Source: Amycolatopsis sp. 195334CR
GTDB taxonomy: Bacteria > Actinomycetota > Actinomycetes > Mycobacteriales > Pseudonocardiaceae
Reading direction: 5' to 3'
Length of the DNA: 64,000 bases
Assembly: GCF_017309385.1 (NCBI RefSeq)
Contig: NZ_JAFJMJ010000001.1
Location: 3,286,001-3,350,000 of the forward strand
The first letter of the stretch is position 1; every line of letters begins with the position of its first letter. Shown here piece after piece: positions 33,934 to 42,663 of this stretch. The translations under genes and the position numbers were made by a program. Under the pieces are notes generated by a model. The model was not told where the DNA came from, ran no database searches, and worked only from the letters and a program-made list of their open reading frames with translations.

Positions 33934-34260
33934 ATGACCACCATCGCGCTGCGCCCGGCCACGCCCGAGGACGACGAGTTCTGCTTCCGCCTGCACAAGG
34001 CCGCACTGGGCGAGTACGTGGCCGAGTTGTGGGGCTGGGAGGACGAAGCGAAGCGCGAGTACCACCGGCGCTCGTTCACTCCGGAGCGCTGGCAGATCGT
34101 CACCGTGGACGGCGTCGACGCGGGCGTGCTGGTGGTCGAGGAGGAGCCGGACGAGGTGTACCTAGGCCGCATCGAACTCCACCCCGATCACCAGGGGCGC
34201 GGTGTCGGCGGGGTGCTCCTCCGGCGCGGCCACAAGATCCACCTCCGTCGCGATCCCTAG
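33934..34260 (+). CDS. GNAT acetyltransferase, C-terminally truncated
   Basis: A 108-residue protein. The GNAT core is clear: TIALRPATPEDDEFCFRLHKAA and YLGRIELHPDHQGRGVGGVLL, the acetyl-CoA pyrophosphate loop (Q/RxxGxG/A). After this motif normal family members continue for about 40 more residues; this one ends RRGHKIHLRRDP. Its stop overlaps the stop of the convergent gene by four bases. It may be a deletion remnant or inactive. Confidence 0.65.
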   Translation: MTTIALRPATPEDDEFCFRLHKAALGEYVAELWGWEDEAKREYHRRSFTPERWQIVTVDGVDAGVLVVEEEPDEVYLGRIELHPDHQGRGVGGVLLRRGHKIHLRRDP

Positions 34261-35183
34261 CCCCGGCGGCGGACGGTTCGTTCGAGGATGCCGAGCGTGG
34301 CCTTGAGCGCCGATTCCGGGACCACCGGGAAGGTGACGCGCTCCCGCCACTCGTCGCCGACGCGCGACCAGTCGTAGTAGGACGTGACGAGGGTGCCGCC
34401 CTCGGCCGGGGTCAGCCGGTAGCCGTAGACGTGGCCGACGTGCGGCCGGAACTGCCCTTCGACGGTCCAGGCGATCTCCTCGCCGGGGACGAGTTCGGTG
34501 ATGACCACCTCGACGTCGTACTTGCCCAGCGGGACGTCCCCGAGCGCCTCCCGGTCCATGTGCACCACGAACCGGTCACCGGGCCGCTCGACCGGGTCCC
34601 CGTCGGCGTCGAGGAGCATGCCCGACGCGTCGATGTCCACGTGCCCCTTCGGATCGGTGAGCACGGCGAAGACCGCTTCGGCCGTCGCCGGGATCAGCCT
34701 GGAGACCTCGATCCGTTCCACGCCAGGGGTTTCCGCCGTGCGGATCAGGGTGGCGCGGCCGAGGGTGTGGGAGGACATGGCGAACCCGAGCAGGGCGGGC
34801 GTGCCGTCCGCCGGCACCCCGATGTCCTCGACGTCCAGCGCGTGCACGGTGACGAAGTAGCGGTGCGGACCGTGCCCGGCGGGCGGTGCCGCGCCGACGA
34901 AACCGGCGACGCGGGCGTCGTTGGGCAGCTGGAACGCCGGTTCGGGAACGGATCCCTCGGGCAGCGAGGTCACCGTCGCGGGGATGTTGGCGACGGCCCA
35001 GTGCCAGAAACCGGACATCGTCGGGGCGTCGGGGTCGTACATCGTGACGGCGTAGCTCTTGGTGCCGGTCGGGGCGCCGGTCCAGGAGAGCTGGGGGCTG
35101 GTGTCGCCGCCGGGCAGCGCGGTGCTCGTGGTGGTGACGGTGAAGGCCGGAACCTCGGGGAGGCGGGCGAAGGGATCGGTCAT
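34257..35183 (-). CDS. fusion of YbhB/PEBP-like and SRPBCC (START-like) domains
   Basis: A 308-residue protein from ATG 35183; another ATG four codons upstream is possible. Residues 1-155 are a phosphatidylethanolamine-binding-like YbhB/YbcL domain (YDPDAPTMSGFWHWAVANIP, GPHRYFVTVHALD). Residues ~160-308 are a SRPBCC ligand-binding domain (IEVSRLIPATAEAVFAVLTDP, GHVYGYRLTPAEGGTLVTSYYDW). The fusion is unusual. It probably binds a small hydrophobic ligand. It is divergent from a GntR regulator, with a perfect palindrome between. Confidence 0.85.
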   Translation of the reverse strand: MTDPFARLPEVPAFTVTTTSTALPGGDTSPQLSWTGAPTGTKSYAVTMYDPDAPTMSGFWHWAVANIPATVTSLPEGSVPEPAFQLPNDARVAGFVGAAPPAGHGPHRYFVTVHALDVEDIGVPADGTPALLGFAMSSHTLGRATLIRTAETPGVERIEVSRLIPATAEAVFAVLTDPKGHVDIDASGMLLDADGDPVERPGDRFVVHMDREALGDVPLGKYDVEVVITELVPGEEIAWTVEGQFRPHVGHVYGYRLTPAEGGTLVTSYYDWSRVGDEWRERVTFPVVPESALKATLGILERTVRRRG

Positions 35184-35200
35184 GTAATCGACCATAGCAA

Positions 35201-35216
35201 AGATAATCGATTATCT
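35201..35216. promoter_or_regulatory. perfect 16-bp palindrome, likely GntR operator
   Basis: AGATAATCGATTATCT is a perfect AT-rich palindrome in the 57-bp divergent region between the PEBP-SRPBCC gene and the GntR gene. A further half-site, TAATCGA, lies at about 35185-35191. FadR/FCD-type GntR regulators bind such short palindromes. Confidence 0.7.
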
Positions 35217-35240
35217 ACCAGATCGTCTACGCTGAGGCGC

Positions 35241-35879
35241 ATGACGATGCTCTCCGAGCGGGTCCACGACCACCTGCGGAACGCGATCATGCGCGGGGAT
35301 CGACCCCCTGGTGAGGCCCTGAAACCGCAGGACATCGCGAAGGAGCGGGGCGTGAGCCTGGCGGTGGTGCGCGAGGCGCTCGTGCGGTTGGTCGGGGAGG
35401 GGCTCGCCGACCGGTTGCCCAACCGCGGGTTCGCCGTTCCGGCCTACTCCGACCGCCGTTGGCAGGAGATCGCGGAGGCCCGGCGGAGCATCGAGCCGGT
35501 CGTGCTGCGCCTGTCCGTCGAGCGCGGTGACGTCGAGTGGGAGGCCCGCGTGCGGGCGGCGCACCACCGCCTCGTGCGCACGCCGACGCACGTCGAGGAG
35601 GAGGGCGAGTACTACAGCGCGGCGTGGTCGGAAGCGCATCGGGTTTTCCATCGCACGTTGCTGGAGGGGTGCGGGAATCCGGTGCTGTTGGAGACCTTCG
35701 ACCGGTTGTGGACCGCGAGCGAACTGGCTCGCCGCTGGTCGGCGCACCGGAATCCGGAACGCGACGGCGTCGCCGAACACCAGCGCCTGGAGGAGGTCGC
35801 GCTGGCGCGCGACGCCGACGCGGCGGCGGAGGTGCTGGCGGCGCACCTGTCCCTGACCGCGGCGGGTCTGACGGGCTGA
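35241..35879 (+). CDS. GntR-family transcriptional regulator (FCD type)
   Basis: A 212-residue protein. The winged helix spans about 5-72 (VHDHLRNAIMRGDRPPGEALKPQDIAKERGVS; REALVRLVGEGL; PNRGFAV). An all-helical FCD effector domain fills the rest, with His-rich metal-site candidates (HRVFH and EHQRL). It probably represses the divergent fusion gene through the palindrome at 35201-35216. Confidence 0.92.
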   Translation: MTMLSERVHDHLRNAIMRGDRPPGEALKPQDIAKERGVSLAVVREALVRLVGEGLADRLPNRGFAVPAYSDRRWQEIAEARRSIEPVVLRLSVERGDVEWEARVRAAHHRLVRTPTHVEEEGEYYSAAWSEAHRVFHRTLLEGCGNPVLLETFDRLWTASELARRWSAHRNPERDGVAEHQRLEEVALARDADAAAEVLAAHLSLTAAGLTG

Positions 35880-35949
35880 AGAAACCTTCATCACCCGTCA
35901 GGGTGTTCCGCAGTTGACATGATCGACGGCCACTGCTTGACTGGAGCTA

Positions 35950-35965
35950 TCGAACAAACGTTCGA
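35950..35965 (+). promoter_or_regulatory. LexA (SOS) box of the imuA-imuB-dnaE2 operon
   Basis: TCGAACAAACGTTCGA is a perfect match to TCGAAC-N4-GTTCGA. It lies 98 bp upstream of the imuA start. A TTGACT hexamer at 35937-35942 may be the -35 element. This places the mutasome under SOS control, as in mycobacteria. Confidence 0.88.
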
Positions 35966-36063
35966 CAAGGTGACCGCCTTCCCCGCGGTGACGATGGCAT
36001 GGCGCTCGTGTTGCCAAGAGCACGGGTGTGGTCCGCGACGTCGTTGGGTGGAGGAGGTGACCG

Positions 36064-37065
36064 GTGCCGGTTGGTGTGACCGTTCCGGCGTCATCGGCCT
36101 CGCCCGCTCCGCTGGCGCGGCTGGCGGCGTTGCCGGGGGTCAGTACGGCGAGTGGGGTGGCGGCGGCCGCCCGGCATGCTCAGGTGACGGGAAAGGTGCT
36201 GCCCGTCCTGCCCGAGCTGGCCGGGTTGCTGCCCGCCGGTGGACTGCGACGCGGTGGCACGGTCGCGGTGCACGGCTCTCCCTCGTTATTACTGGCCCTG
36301 CTTGCCGAAGCCACCTCGCGGGGTTCCTGGGCGGCTGTGGTGGGTGTTCCCGAGCTCGGCGTTGTGGCGGCGCACGAGCTCGGGGTCGCGGTGGACCGTC
36401 TCGCGCTGGTCAACCGGCCGGGAATGGAGTTCGGCGCGGTCACGGCCGCTCTGCTGGACGGGATGGACCTGGTGGCCGTGGGCGGCGCGGGCGGTGGCGC
36501 TCGCGGTGCCGGTCCATCCCGTTCCCAGCAACTGGCACGCCGCCTTTCGGCACGGGCCCGCAACCGGGGTGCGGTCCTGCTGTCACTGGGACCTTGGCCG
36601 GGGGCCGAGGTGGAACTGACCTGCGAGGCGATCACCTGGCAGGGCTTGATGGAGTCGGGAAAGGGGTTCCTGCGAGGCGCTGATCTGAACGTGCGCACCA
36701 ACGGCCGCGGTGCCGCCGCGCGCCCGTTGCGCGCCACCGTCACCCTGCCCGCACTTCACGACGCCCACCCAGAACGCTTGGCGGAGCCAGCCCCCGCCGA
36801 GCCGCCACTGCATGCCGCTTCCGTGCAGCCTGCTTCTGCCGAGCCACCGATGCCCGCCACTTCGGTGCGGCCAGTGCCTGCCGAGCCACCGATGCAGGCT
36901 GCATCAGCGCGGCTTGCTTCTGCCGAGCCGCCGCCACATGCCGTGTCGGAGTGGTGGGGGCCGGAGCATGCCGCGCCAAGGCAGTGGGCAGCGGAACACA
37001 GCGAGCCAGAACACTGGAGCAAGCCAGAACACTGGGCCGAGCCAGTCGAGGCCGGTGTCGGATGA
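36064..37065 (+). CDS. imuA: ImuA'-like mutasome protein with repetitive tail
   Basis: A 333-residue protein. Residues 1-240 look like a degenerate RecA fold (PELAGLLPAGGLRRGGTVAVHGSPS, with no proper Walker A lysine). Residues 244-298 are four 14-residue units of the type (P/S)AEPPxxAxSxxxx, followed by an EHW/EPEHW-rich stretch. ImuA' recruits ImuB and DnaE2 for mutagenic lesion bypass. GTG 36064 follows GGAGGAGG. Its stop overlaps the imuB start (ATGA). Identity rests on context plus the RecA-like core. Confidence 0.85.
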   Translation: MPVGVTVPASSASPAPLARLAALPGVSTASGVAAAARHAQVTGKVLPVLPELAGLLPAGGLRRGGTVAVHGSPSLLLALLAEATSRGSWAAVVGVPELGVVAAHELGVAVDRLALVNRPGMEFGAVTAALLDGMDLVAVGGAGGGARGAGPSRSQQLARRLSARARNRGAVLLSLGPWPGAEVELTCEAITWQGLMESGKGFLRGADLNVRTNGRGAAARPLRATVTLPALHDAHPERLAEPAPAEPPLHAASVQPASAEPPMPATSVRPVPAEPPMQAASARLASAEPPPHAVSEWWGPEHAAPRQWAAEHSEPEHWSKPEHWAEPVEAGVG

Positions 37066-38609
37066 GCGACAACAACCGCATCCGGATGCTGGTGCTCTGG
37101 TGCCCCGACTGGCCGGTGGTGGCCGCCTGCGCGGCGGAAGCAACCCCGCCGGATCGGCCCGCTGCCGTGTTCTCCGCGAATCGCGTCGTCGCCTGTTCGG
37201 CGTTGGCGCGGGCCGACGGGGTCCGTCGCGGCATGCGGCGCAGGGAGGCGCAGTCCCGCTGCCCGGAGCTGGTGGTCTTCGGCGCCGAACCGGAGCGGGA
37301 TGCCCGGTTCTTCGAGGCCGTCGCCGTCGCCGTTGAGGAGTTGGTGGTCGGGGTCGAGGTGGTGCGGCCGGGCATCGTCGCCATGCCGGTGGCCGGGGCC
37401 GCCGGGTACTTCGGCGGCGAGGCACGGCTGGCCGAACTGCTCGTCGACCAGGTGGCCGCGCAGGTCGGCGTGGAATGCCAGGTGGGCATCGCGGACGGGC
37501 TGTTCGCGGCCACCCTCGCCGCCCACCGGTCGGCGCTGGTGGAGGCGGGCGGCACCGCGAACTTCCTTGCCCCACTGGACATCCGCGTGCTCGACCAGCC
37601 CGGTGCGGACCGGGCCGAACTGGTCGACCTGCTCCGCCGCCTCGGCCTGCGCACGCTGGGCGCCTTCGCGGCGCTGACCACCCGCGAAGTGCTCAGCCGC
37701 TTCGGCGCGGACGGCGAAATCGCGCACCGGCTGGCGTCCGGGCGATCCGAGCGGCCACCGGTCCGCCGCCGCCCGCCGCCCGAGCTGACCGTGACCAAGG
37801 AGTGCGACCCGCCGCTGGACCGGGTGGACGTCGCCGCCTTCACGGCCAAGACCATGGCCGCCGGCTTCCAGGCCGGGCTCGCGGCCTGGGGCCTGGCCTG
37901 CACCCGGCTCGGCGTGCACGCCGTCACCGAGAACGGCGAGGAGATGTCGCGGATCTGGCGCTGCGCCGAACCGCTGGACGAGCAGGGCGTGGCCGATCGG
38001 GTCCGCTGGCAGTTCGAGGGCTGGCTCAAGGGCAGGACCGGCCGCCCGACCGCGGGCGTGGTCCGGCTCCAGCTGGTCCCCGAGGAGACCGTCGAGGGCC
38101 GGTCGTTGCAGCTCGGCCTGATCGGCACCGAGCAGCAACTCGCCGACGAACGGGCCGCCCAGGCGATGGTGCACGTCCAGGGCCTGCTCGGCCCGGAGGC
38201 CGTGCTCACCCCGGTGCTCGACGGCGGGCGCGGCCCGGCCGAACGCGTGCGGCTGGTGCCGTGGGGCGATCGCCGCGTGCCCGCGCGCCTGCCGGAAGCC
38301 CGCTGGGACGGACGGCTGCCGATGCCCGCGACGGTGTTCCCCGAGCCGCTGCCCGCCCGGGTCTTCGACGCGGGCGGCACCGAGGTGGGGATCACCGAGC
38401 GGTACCAGCTCAGCGGCCCACCCGCCGCGGTGGCGGTGGACGGCGGTGACGCGCGCCCGGTGCGCGGCTGGTCCGGGCCGTGGCAGGCCAGGGGCCGGGG
38501 AACCGACCAGGTGCGGCTGCAGGTGGTGCTCGACGGCACGTCGGCACTGCTGCTGGTCCGCACGCTCGACAATCCGAAGTGGACAGTGGAAGGGGAGTAC
38601 GGCTGGTGA
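37062..38609 (+). CDS. imuB: ImuB, Y-family polymerase-like mutasome adaptor
   Basis: A 515-residue Y-family homologue. The start RMLVLWCPDWPVVAACAAE lacks the catalytic carboxylates of active DinB enzymes (DxDxF), as in known ImuB proteins. Little-finger and C-terminal adaptor regions follow. ImuB links DnaE2, ImuA' and the beta clamp. Its ATG overlaps the imuA stop, and its stop overlaps the GTG of a 47-codon ORF. Confidence 0.93.
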   Translation: MSDNNRIRMLVLWCPDWPVVAACAAEATPPDRPAAVFSANRVVACSALARADGVRRGMRRREAQSRCPELVVFGAEPERDARFFEAVAVAVEELVVGVEVVRPGIVAMPVAGAAGYFGGEARLAELLVDQVAAQVGVECQVGIADGLFAATLAAHRSALVEAGGTANFLAPLDIRVLDQPGADRAELVDLLRRLGLRTLGAFAALTTREVLSRFGADGEIAHRLASGRSERPPVRRRPPPELTVTKECDPPLDRVDVAAFTAKTMAAGFQAGLAAWGLACTRLGVHAVTENGEEMSRIWRCAEPLDEQGVADRVRWQFEGWLKGRTGRPTAGVVRLQLVPEETVEGRSLQLGLIGTEQQLADERAAQAMVHVQGLLGPEAVLTPVLDGGRGPAERVRLVPWGDRRVPARLPEARWDGRLPMPATVFPEPLPARVFDAGGTEVGITERYQLSGPPAAVAVDGGDARPVRGWSGPWQARGRGTDQVRLQVVLDGTSALLLVRTLDNPKWTVEGEYGW

Positions 38610-38749
38610 GTGACCAGGAGTACCTGCGCCGGGTGCGCGAATGGCTGAGCGAGGAACTCGGTGGCGCGCCCGCCGAGGTGGCCGGGATCGAGCTGGACCT
38701 GTCCGCGCTGATCCCGCTCCAGCGCACCGGTGAGCACCAGTACGGCTGA
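38606..38749 (+). CDS. 47-codon ORF between imuB and dnaE2
   Basis: VSDQEYLRRVREWLSEELGG, then a segment ending LIPLQRTGEHQYG. The GTG start overlaps the imuB stop (GTGA) and the stop overlaps the dnaE2 start (TGATG), so translation runs through all three. The sequence is acidic, with a predicted N-terminal amphipathic helix. No family is recognised. It may be a small mutasome subunit or a coupling peptide that sets dnaE2 translation. Confidence 0.7.
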   Translation: MSDQEYLRRVREWLSEELGGAPAEVAGIELDLSALIPLQRTGEHQYG

Positions 38750-41700
38750 TGGGCTGGAACAACCCGCCGGTCCGCTGGCAGGACCTGGAACGCGAGCTGT
38801 CCGGACGACAGCCGGAGTCTGAGCGTGAGGCGTCCGGGCAGCAACCGCTCCAGCCGGAGCCCGCACGCGAGCTGTCCGGGCAGGCGATTCCACCGGAGTC
38901 CGAGCGGGACGGGGGCGACAGCCCCGCCTGGACTCGGCACCGTCACGCCTACCGCCCCCCGGAGGATCTGCGCACCCGCCGCGGGGACGACCAGGCGGGC
39001 GCAGCCGTGCGCGTGCCGTACGCCGAGTTGCACTGCCATTCGAACTTCAGCTTCCTCGACGGCGCGAGCCACCCGGAGGAACTGGTGGAGGAAGCCGTCC
39101 GCCTGGGGTTGGATGCGTTGGCCCTCACCGATCGCGACGGTATGTACGGCGTCGTGCGCTTCGCCGAGGCCGCCGCGGATCTCGGCCTCCGCACGGTGTT
39201 CGGCACCGAGCTCAGCCTCGGCCTCAACAGCCCCCAGAACGGCCTGCCCGACCCCGAGGGCGAGAGCCTCCTCCTGCTCGCCTACCAGCAAGAGGGCTAC
39301 GGCAACCTCTGCCGCGCGATCACCCGCGGCCAGCTCCAAGGACCACAGTCGGAGAAAGGCCGCCCCGTCTACGACCTGGAATCCATCGCCGAGGACACCG
39401 CGGGCAAGTGCGTCGTCCTCACCGGCGGCCGCCGAGGGGCGGTGCGCCGCGCGCTGGTCGACGGAGGCATCGACGCCGCGCGCACCCGGCTCGACCAGCT
39501 GGTCGCCCTCTTCGGCCGTGAGCACGTGGTCGCCGAGCTGGTGTCCCACGGCGAGCCGATGGACGACCACCACAACGACGCCATCCGCGACCTCGCCGAG
39601 TCGTTCGGGCTCCCGCTGGTCGCCACCGGCGGCGTCCACTACGCGACCCCGCGCCACGGCCGCCGCCTGGCCGCCGGGCTCGCCGCGATCCGCGCCCGCC
39701 GCAGCATCGAGGAGATGGAAGGCTGGCTACCCGCTGCGGACAACGCCTTCCTGCGCTCCGGCAAGGAAATGCAGGAGATCTTCACGCGCTACCCCGGCGC
39801 GGTGCAGCGCGCGGCCCTGCTGGGCACGGAATGCGCGTTCGACCTCAGCCTGGTGGCGCCGGACCTCCCGCCGTTCGACGTGCCCGACGGCCACACCGAG
39901 GCCAGCTTCCTGCGCCAGGAGGTGATGAAGGGCGCCGCCCACTGGTACGAGGGCAACGAGAAAGCGTACGCCCAGCTCGAACACGAGTTGCGCATCATCG
40001 AGGAACTCGGCTTCCCCGGTTACTTCCTGATCGTCTGGGAGATCGTCGACTTCTGCCGCCGCAACAACATCTACTGCCAGGGCCGGGGGTCGGCGGCGAA
40101 CTCCGCGGTCTGCTTCGCGCTCGGCATCACCAAGGTCGACTCGGTGAAGTGGAAGCTGCTGTTCGAGCGCTTCCTCGCCCCGGACCGCGACGGTTACCCC
40201 GACATCGACCTGGACATCGAATCCGGCCGCCGCGAGGAGGTGATCCAGCACGTCTACCAGAAGTACGGCAGGCTGCACACCGCCCAGGTGGCCAACGTGA
40301 TCACCTACCGCTCGCGCTCAGCCGTGCGTGACGCCGCCCGCGCGCTCGGGTATTCGCCGGGACAGCAGGACGCGTGGAGCAAGCAGCTCGACCGCTGGGG
40401 CCCGCTCAATTCCACAAAGGACGATCACGACCACGACATCCCGGCCGACGTGCTGGCGATGGCAGGCGATCTGGAGGGCTACCCCCGGCACCTGGGCATC
40501 CACTCCGGCGGCATGGTGATCTGCGACCGCCCGGTGAGCGAGGTCTGCCCGATCGAATGGGCGCGCATGGCCGATCGCAGCGTGCTGCAGTGGGAAAAGG
40601 ACGACTGCGCCACGGCCGGACTGGTCAAGTTCGACCTGCTCGGCCTCGGCATGCTCTCCGCACTGCACTACATGGTCGACCTGGTCGCCGAATTCGAAGG
40701 CAAGACCATCGAACTGGGAAAGCTGGACCTGGAGGACAAGAAGGTCTACGAAATGCTCCAGCGCGCCGACGCGATCGGGGTGTTCCAGGTGGAGAGCCGC
40801 GCCCAGCTGGCGACGTTGCCGCGCCTGGCCCCGCGCAAGTTCTACGACCTCGCCGTCGAGGTCGCGCTGATCCGCCCCGGCCCCATCCAGGGCGGCTCGG
40901 TGCACCCGTTCATCCGCCGCTACACCGGCAAGGAGGAGTGGGACTTCGACCACCCGCTGATGGCGAACGCGCTGGGCAAAACCTATGGCGTGCCGCTGTT
41001 CCAGGAGCAGATGATGCAGATCGCGCTGGACGTGGCCGGGTTCAGCGCCGCCGAAGCCGACCAACTACGGCACGCGATGGGGTCGAAGCGTTCCCAGCAG
41101 CGGATGGAGCGGCTGCGGAAGCGGTTCTACGAAGGAGCCGAGGCCAACGGCGTCGAGCGCGAACTGGCCGTGCGCATTTTCGTCAAGCTGCAGGCGTTCG
41201 CGAACTTCGGCTTCCCCGAGAGCCACGCGCTGAGCTTCGCGTACCTGGTGTTCGCCAGCGCCTACTTCAAGCTGTACCACCCGGCCGCCTTCTGCGCGGC
41301 GTTGTTGCGCGCGCAGCCGATGGGCTTCTACTCCCCGCAGTCGCTGGTCGCCGACGCGCGGCGGCACGGGGTGGTGGTGCTCGGCCCCGACGTGAACGCC
41401 AGCGACTGGCACGCCACGCTGGAACCCCACGGTGACAAGGAAAACGCCGTACGCACCGGCCTCGCGACCATCCGGAACATCGGCGAGGACGTGGCGAAGG
41501 CGCTGGTCGCCGAGCGCGCGAGCGGCGGCCCGTTCGCGGACATGGCCGACGTCGCGCGCCGGGTCAGGCTGAAGACCCCGCAGGTGGAGGCGCTGGCCAC
41601 GGCCGGTGCGTTCGGCTGCTTCGAGGCGGACCGGCGCAAAGCTCTCTGGGCCGCGGGCGCCGTGGCCGGCGAACGCCCGGAGAAACTGCCGGGCAGCGCG

Positions 41701-42144
41701 GTCGGCGTGGCCGCTCCCGCGCTGCCCGGTATGGACGACCTGGAGCTGGCGGTGGCCGACGTGTGGGCCACCGGGATGTCCCCGGACAGCTTCCCGACGC
41801 AGTTCGTCCGCGACCAGCTGGACGCGCTCGGGGCGCTCTCCTCCGAGGCGCTGCACCGGGTCGAGCACGGCACGCGGGTCCTCGCCGGTGGCGCGGTCAC
41901 CCACCGGCAGCGCCCGGCCACCGCCGGCGGCATCACCTTCATCAACCTCGAGGACGAGACCGGCATGATCAACGTGGTCTGCTCGGCCGGGTTGTGGCGC
42001 CGGTACCACCGGGTCGCCCGCGACAGTTCCGCCTTGCTGGTGCGCGGGGTGGTCGAACGCGCGGACGGGGTGGTCAACCTGATCGCCGACCGCCTGCAGC
42101 GGTTGCAGTTGCGCATTCCCGCCAAATCCCGGGATTTCCGATAA
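38749..42144 (+). CDS. dnaE2: error-prone DNA polymerase DnaE2
   Basis: A 1131-residue C-family polymerase. A ~90-residue N-terminal extension with ELSG and ESERE repeats precedes the PHP domain (YAELHCHSNFSFLDGASHPEEL). Polymerase motifs include GRGSAANSAVCFALG and PDIDLDIESGRREEVIQHVYQ (catalytic Asp pair), FGFPESHALSFAYLVFASAY, and a C-terminal OB fold (INLEDETGMINVV). It copies damaged DNA as part of the ImuA'/ImuB/DnaE2 mutasome under SOS control. It starts with ATG inside TGATG of the preceding small ORF. Confidence 0.97.
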   Translation: MGWNNPPVRWQDLERELSGRQPESEREASGQQPLQPEPARELSGQAIPPESERDGGDSPAWTRHRHAYRPPEDLRTRRGDDQAGAAVRVPYAELHCHSNFSFLDGASHPEELVEEAVRLGLDALALTDRDGMYGVVRFAEAAADLGLRTVFGTELSLGLNSPQNGLPDPEGESLLLLAYQQEGYGNLCRAITRGQLQGPQSEKGRPVYDLESIAEDTAGKCVVLTGGRRGAVRRALVDGGIDAARTRLDQLVALFGREHVVAELVSHGEPMDDHHNDAIRDLAESFGLPLVATGGVHYATPRHGRRLAAGLAAIRARRSIEEMEGWLPAADNAFLRSGKEMQEIFTRYPGAVQRAALLGTECAFDLSLVAPDLPPFDVPDGHTEASFLRQEVMKGAAHWYEGNEKAYAQLEHELRIIEELGFPGYFLIVWEIVDFCRRNNIYCQGRGSAANSAVCFALGITKVDSVKWKLLFERFLAPDRDGYPDIDLDIESGRREEVIQHVYQKYGRLHTAQVANVITYRSRSAVRDAARALGYSPGQQDAWSKQLDRWGPLNSTKDDHDHDIPADVLAMAGDLEGYPRHLGIHSGGMVICDRPVSEVCPIEWARMADRSVLQWEKDDCATAGLVKFDLLGLGMLSALHYMVDLVAEFEGKTIELGKLDLEDKKVYEMLQRADAIGVFQVESRAQLATLPRLAPRKFYDLAVEVALIRPGPIQGGSVHPFIRRYTGKEEWDFDHPLMANALGKTYGVPLFQEQMMQIALDVAGFSAAEADQLRHAMGSKRSQQRMERLRKRFYEGAEANGVERELAVRIFVKLQAFANFGFPESHALSFAYLVFASAYFKLYHPAAFCAALLRAQPMGFYSPQSLVADARRHGVVVLGPDVNASDWHATLEPHGDKENAVRTGLATIRNIGEDVAKALVAERASGGPFADMADVARRVRLKTPQVEALATAGAFGCFEADRRKALWAAGAVAGERPEKLPGSAVGVAAPALPGMDDLELAVADVWATGMSPDSFPTQFVRDQLDALGALSSEALHRVEHGTRVLAGGAVTHRQRPATAGGITFINLEDETGMINVVCSAGLWRRYHRVARDSSALLVRGVVERADGVVNLIADRLQRLQLRIPAKSRDFR

Positions 42145-42210
42145 TCGGATTGACCTGCCCAACGGTCCGGGGCCACTATTTCCGTGCCTGGACGAAGGGA
42201 GGTGTCCGAA

Positions 42211-42663
42211 GTGGACGTTCTAGTGCTGAACGCGGGATACGAGCCGCTGCAACGGGTTTCCGTGCCGCACGCGGTGCGCATGCTGGTGCGCAACGTGGCC
42301 GTGGTCCACGAGGCGGGCACCGGCCCCGCGTTCGGGGTCTTCCCGCGCCCGCGCATCGTGCGGCTGCTGAAGTACGTCGTGATGAAGTGGCGTTACGCCG
42401 CGCCGCCGCGCTGGTCGCGCCGCGGTGTGCTCCGGCGGGACAACCACCTCTGCGCCTACTGCGGCAGGCACGCCGCCACCGTGGACCACGTCCTGCCGCT
42501 GTCCCGCGGCGGGGAGCGGACCTCGTGGCTGAACACGGTCGCCGCCTGCGGTGGCTGCAACGCGCGCAAGGCGAACAACCTGCCCCGCGAGGTGGGCATG
42601 CACCTGCGTTTTCCTCCGCGCGTCCCCACCTGGGACGAATTCTCCGAGCTCGTACCTAGGTGA
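42211..42663 (+). CDS. HNH endonuclease
   Basis: A 150-residue protein. Zinc knuckles C81AYC84 and C113GGC116 surround the HNH core VDHVLPLSRGG (His93) and WLNTVAACGGCNARKANN. The N-terminus VLVLNAGYEPLQRVSVPHAVRML is typical of a widespread actinobacterial HNH family. GTG 42211 is chosen for its GGGAGG 8 nt upstream. It overlaps the convergent TetR gene by 8 bp. Confidence 0.92.
   Translation: MDVLVLNAGYEPLQRVSVPHAVRMLVRNVAVVHEAGTGPAFGVFPRPRIVRLLKYVVMKWRYAAPPRWSRRGVLRRDNHLCAYCGRHAATVDHVLPLSRGGERTSWLNTVAACGGCNARKANNLPREVGMHLRFPPRVPTWDEFSELVPR

Noticed and set aside
38410..42162. Long minus-strand frames opposite dnaE2
   Set aside because: They are shadows of the dnaE2 third-position GC pattern with no start signals or domains.
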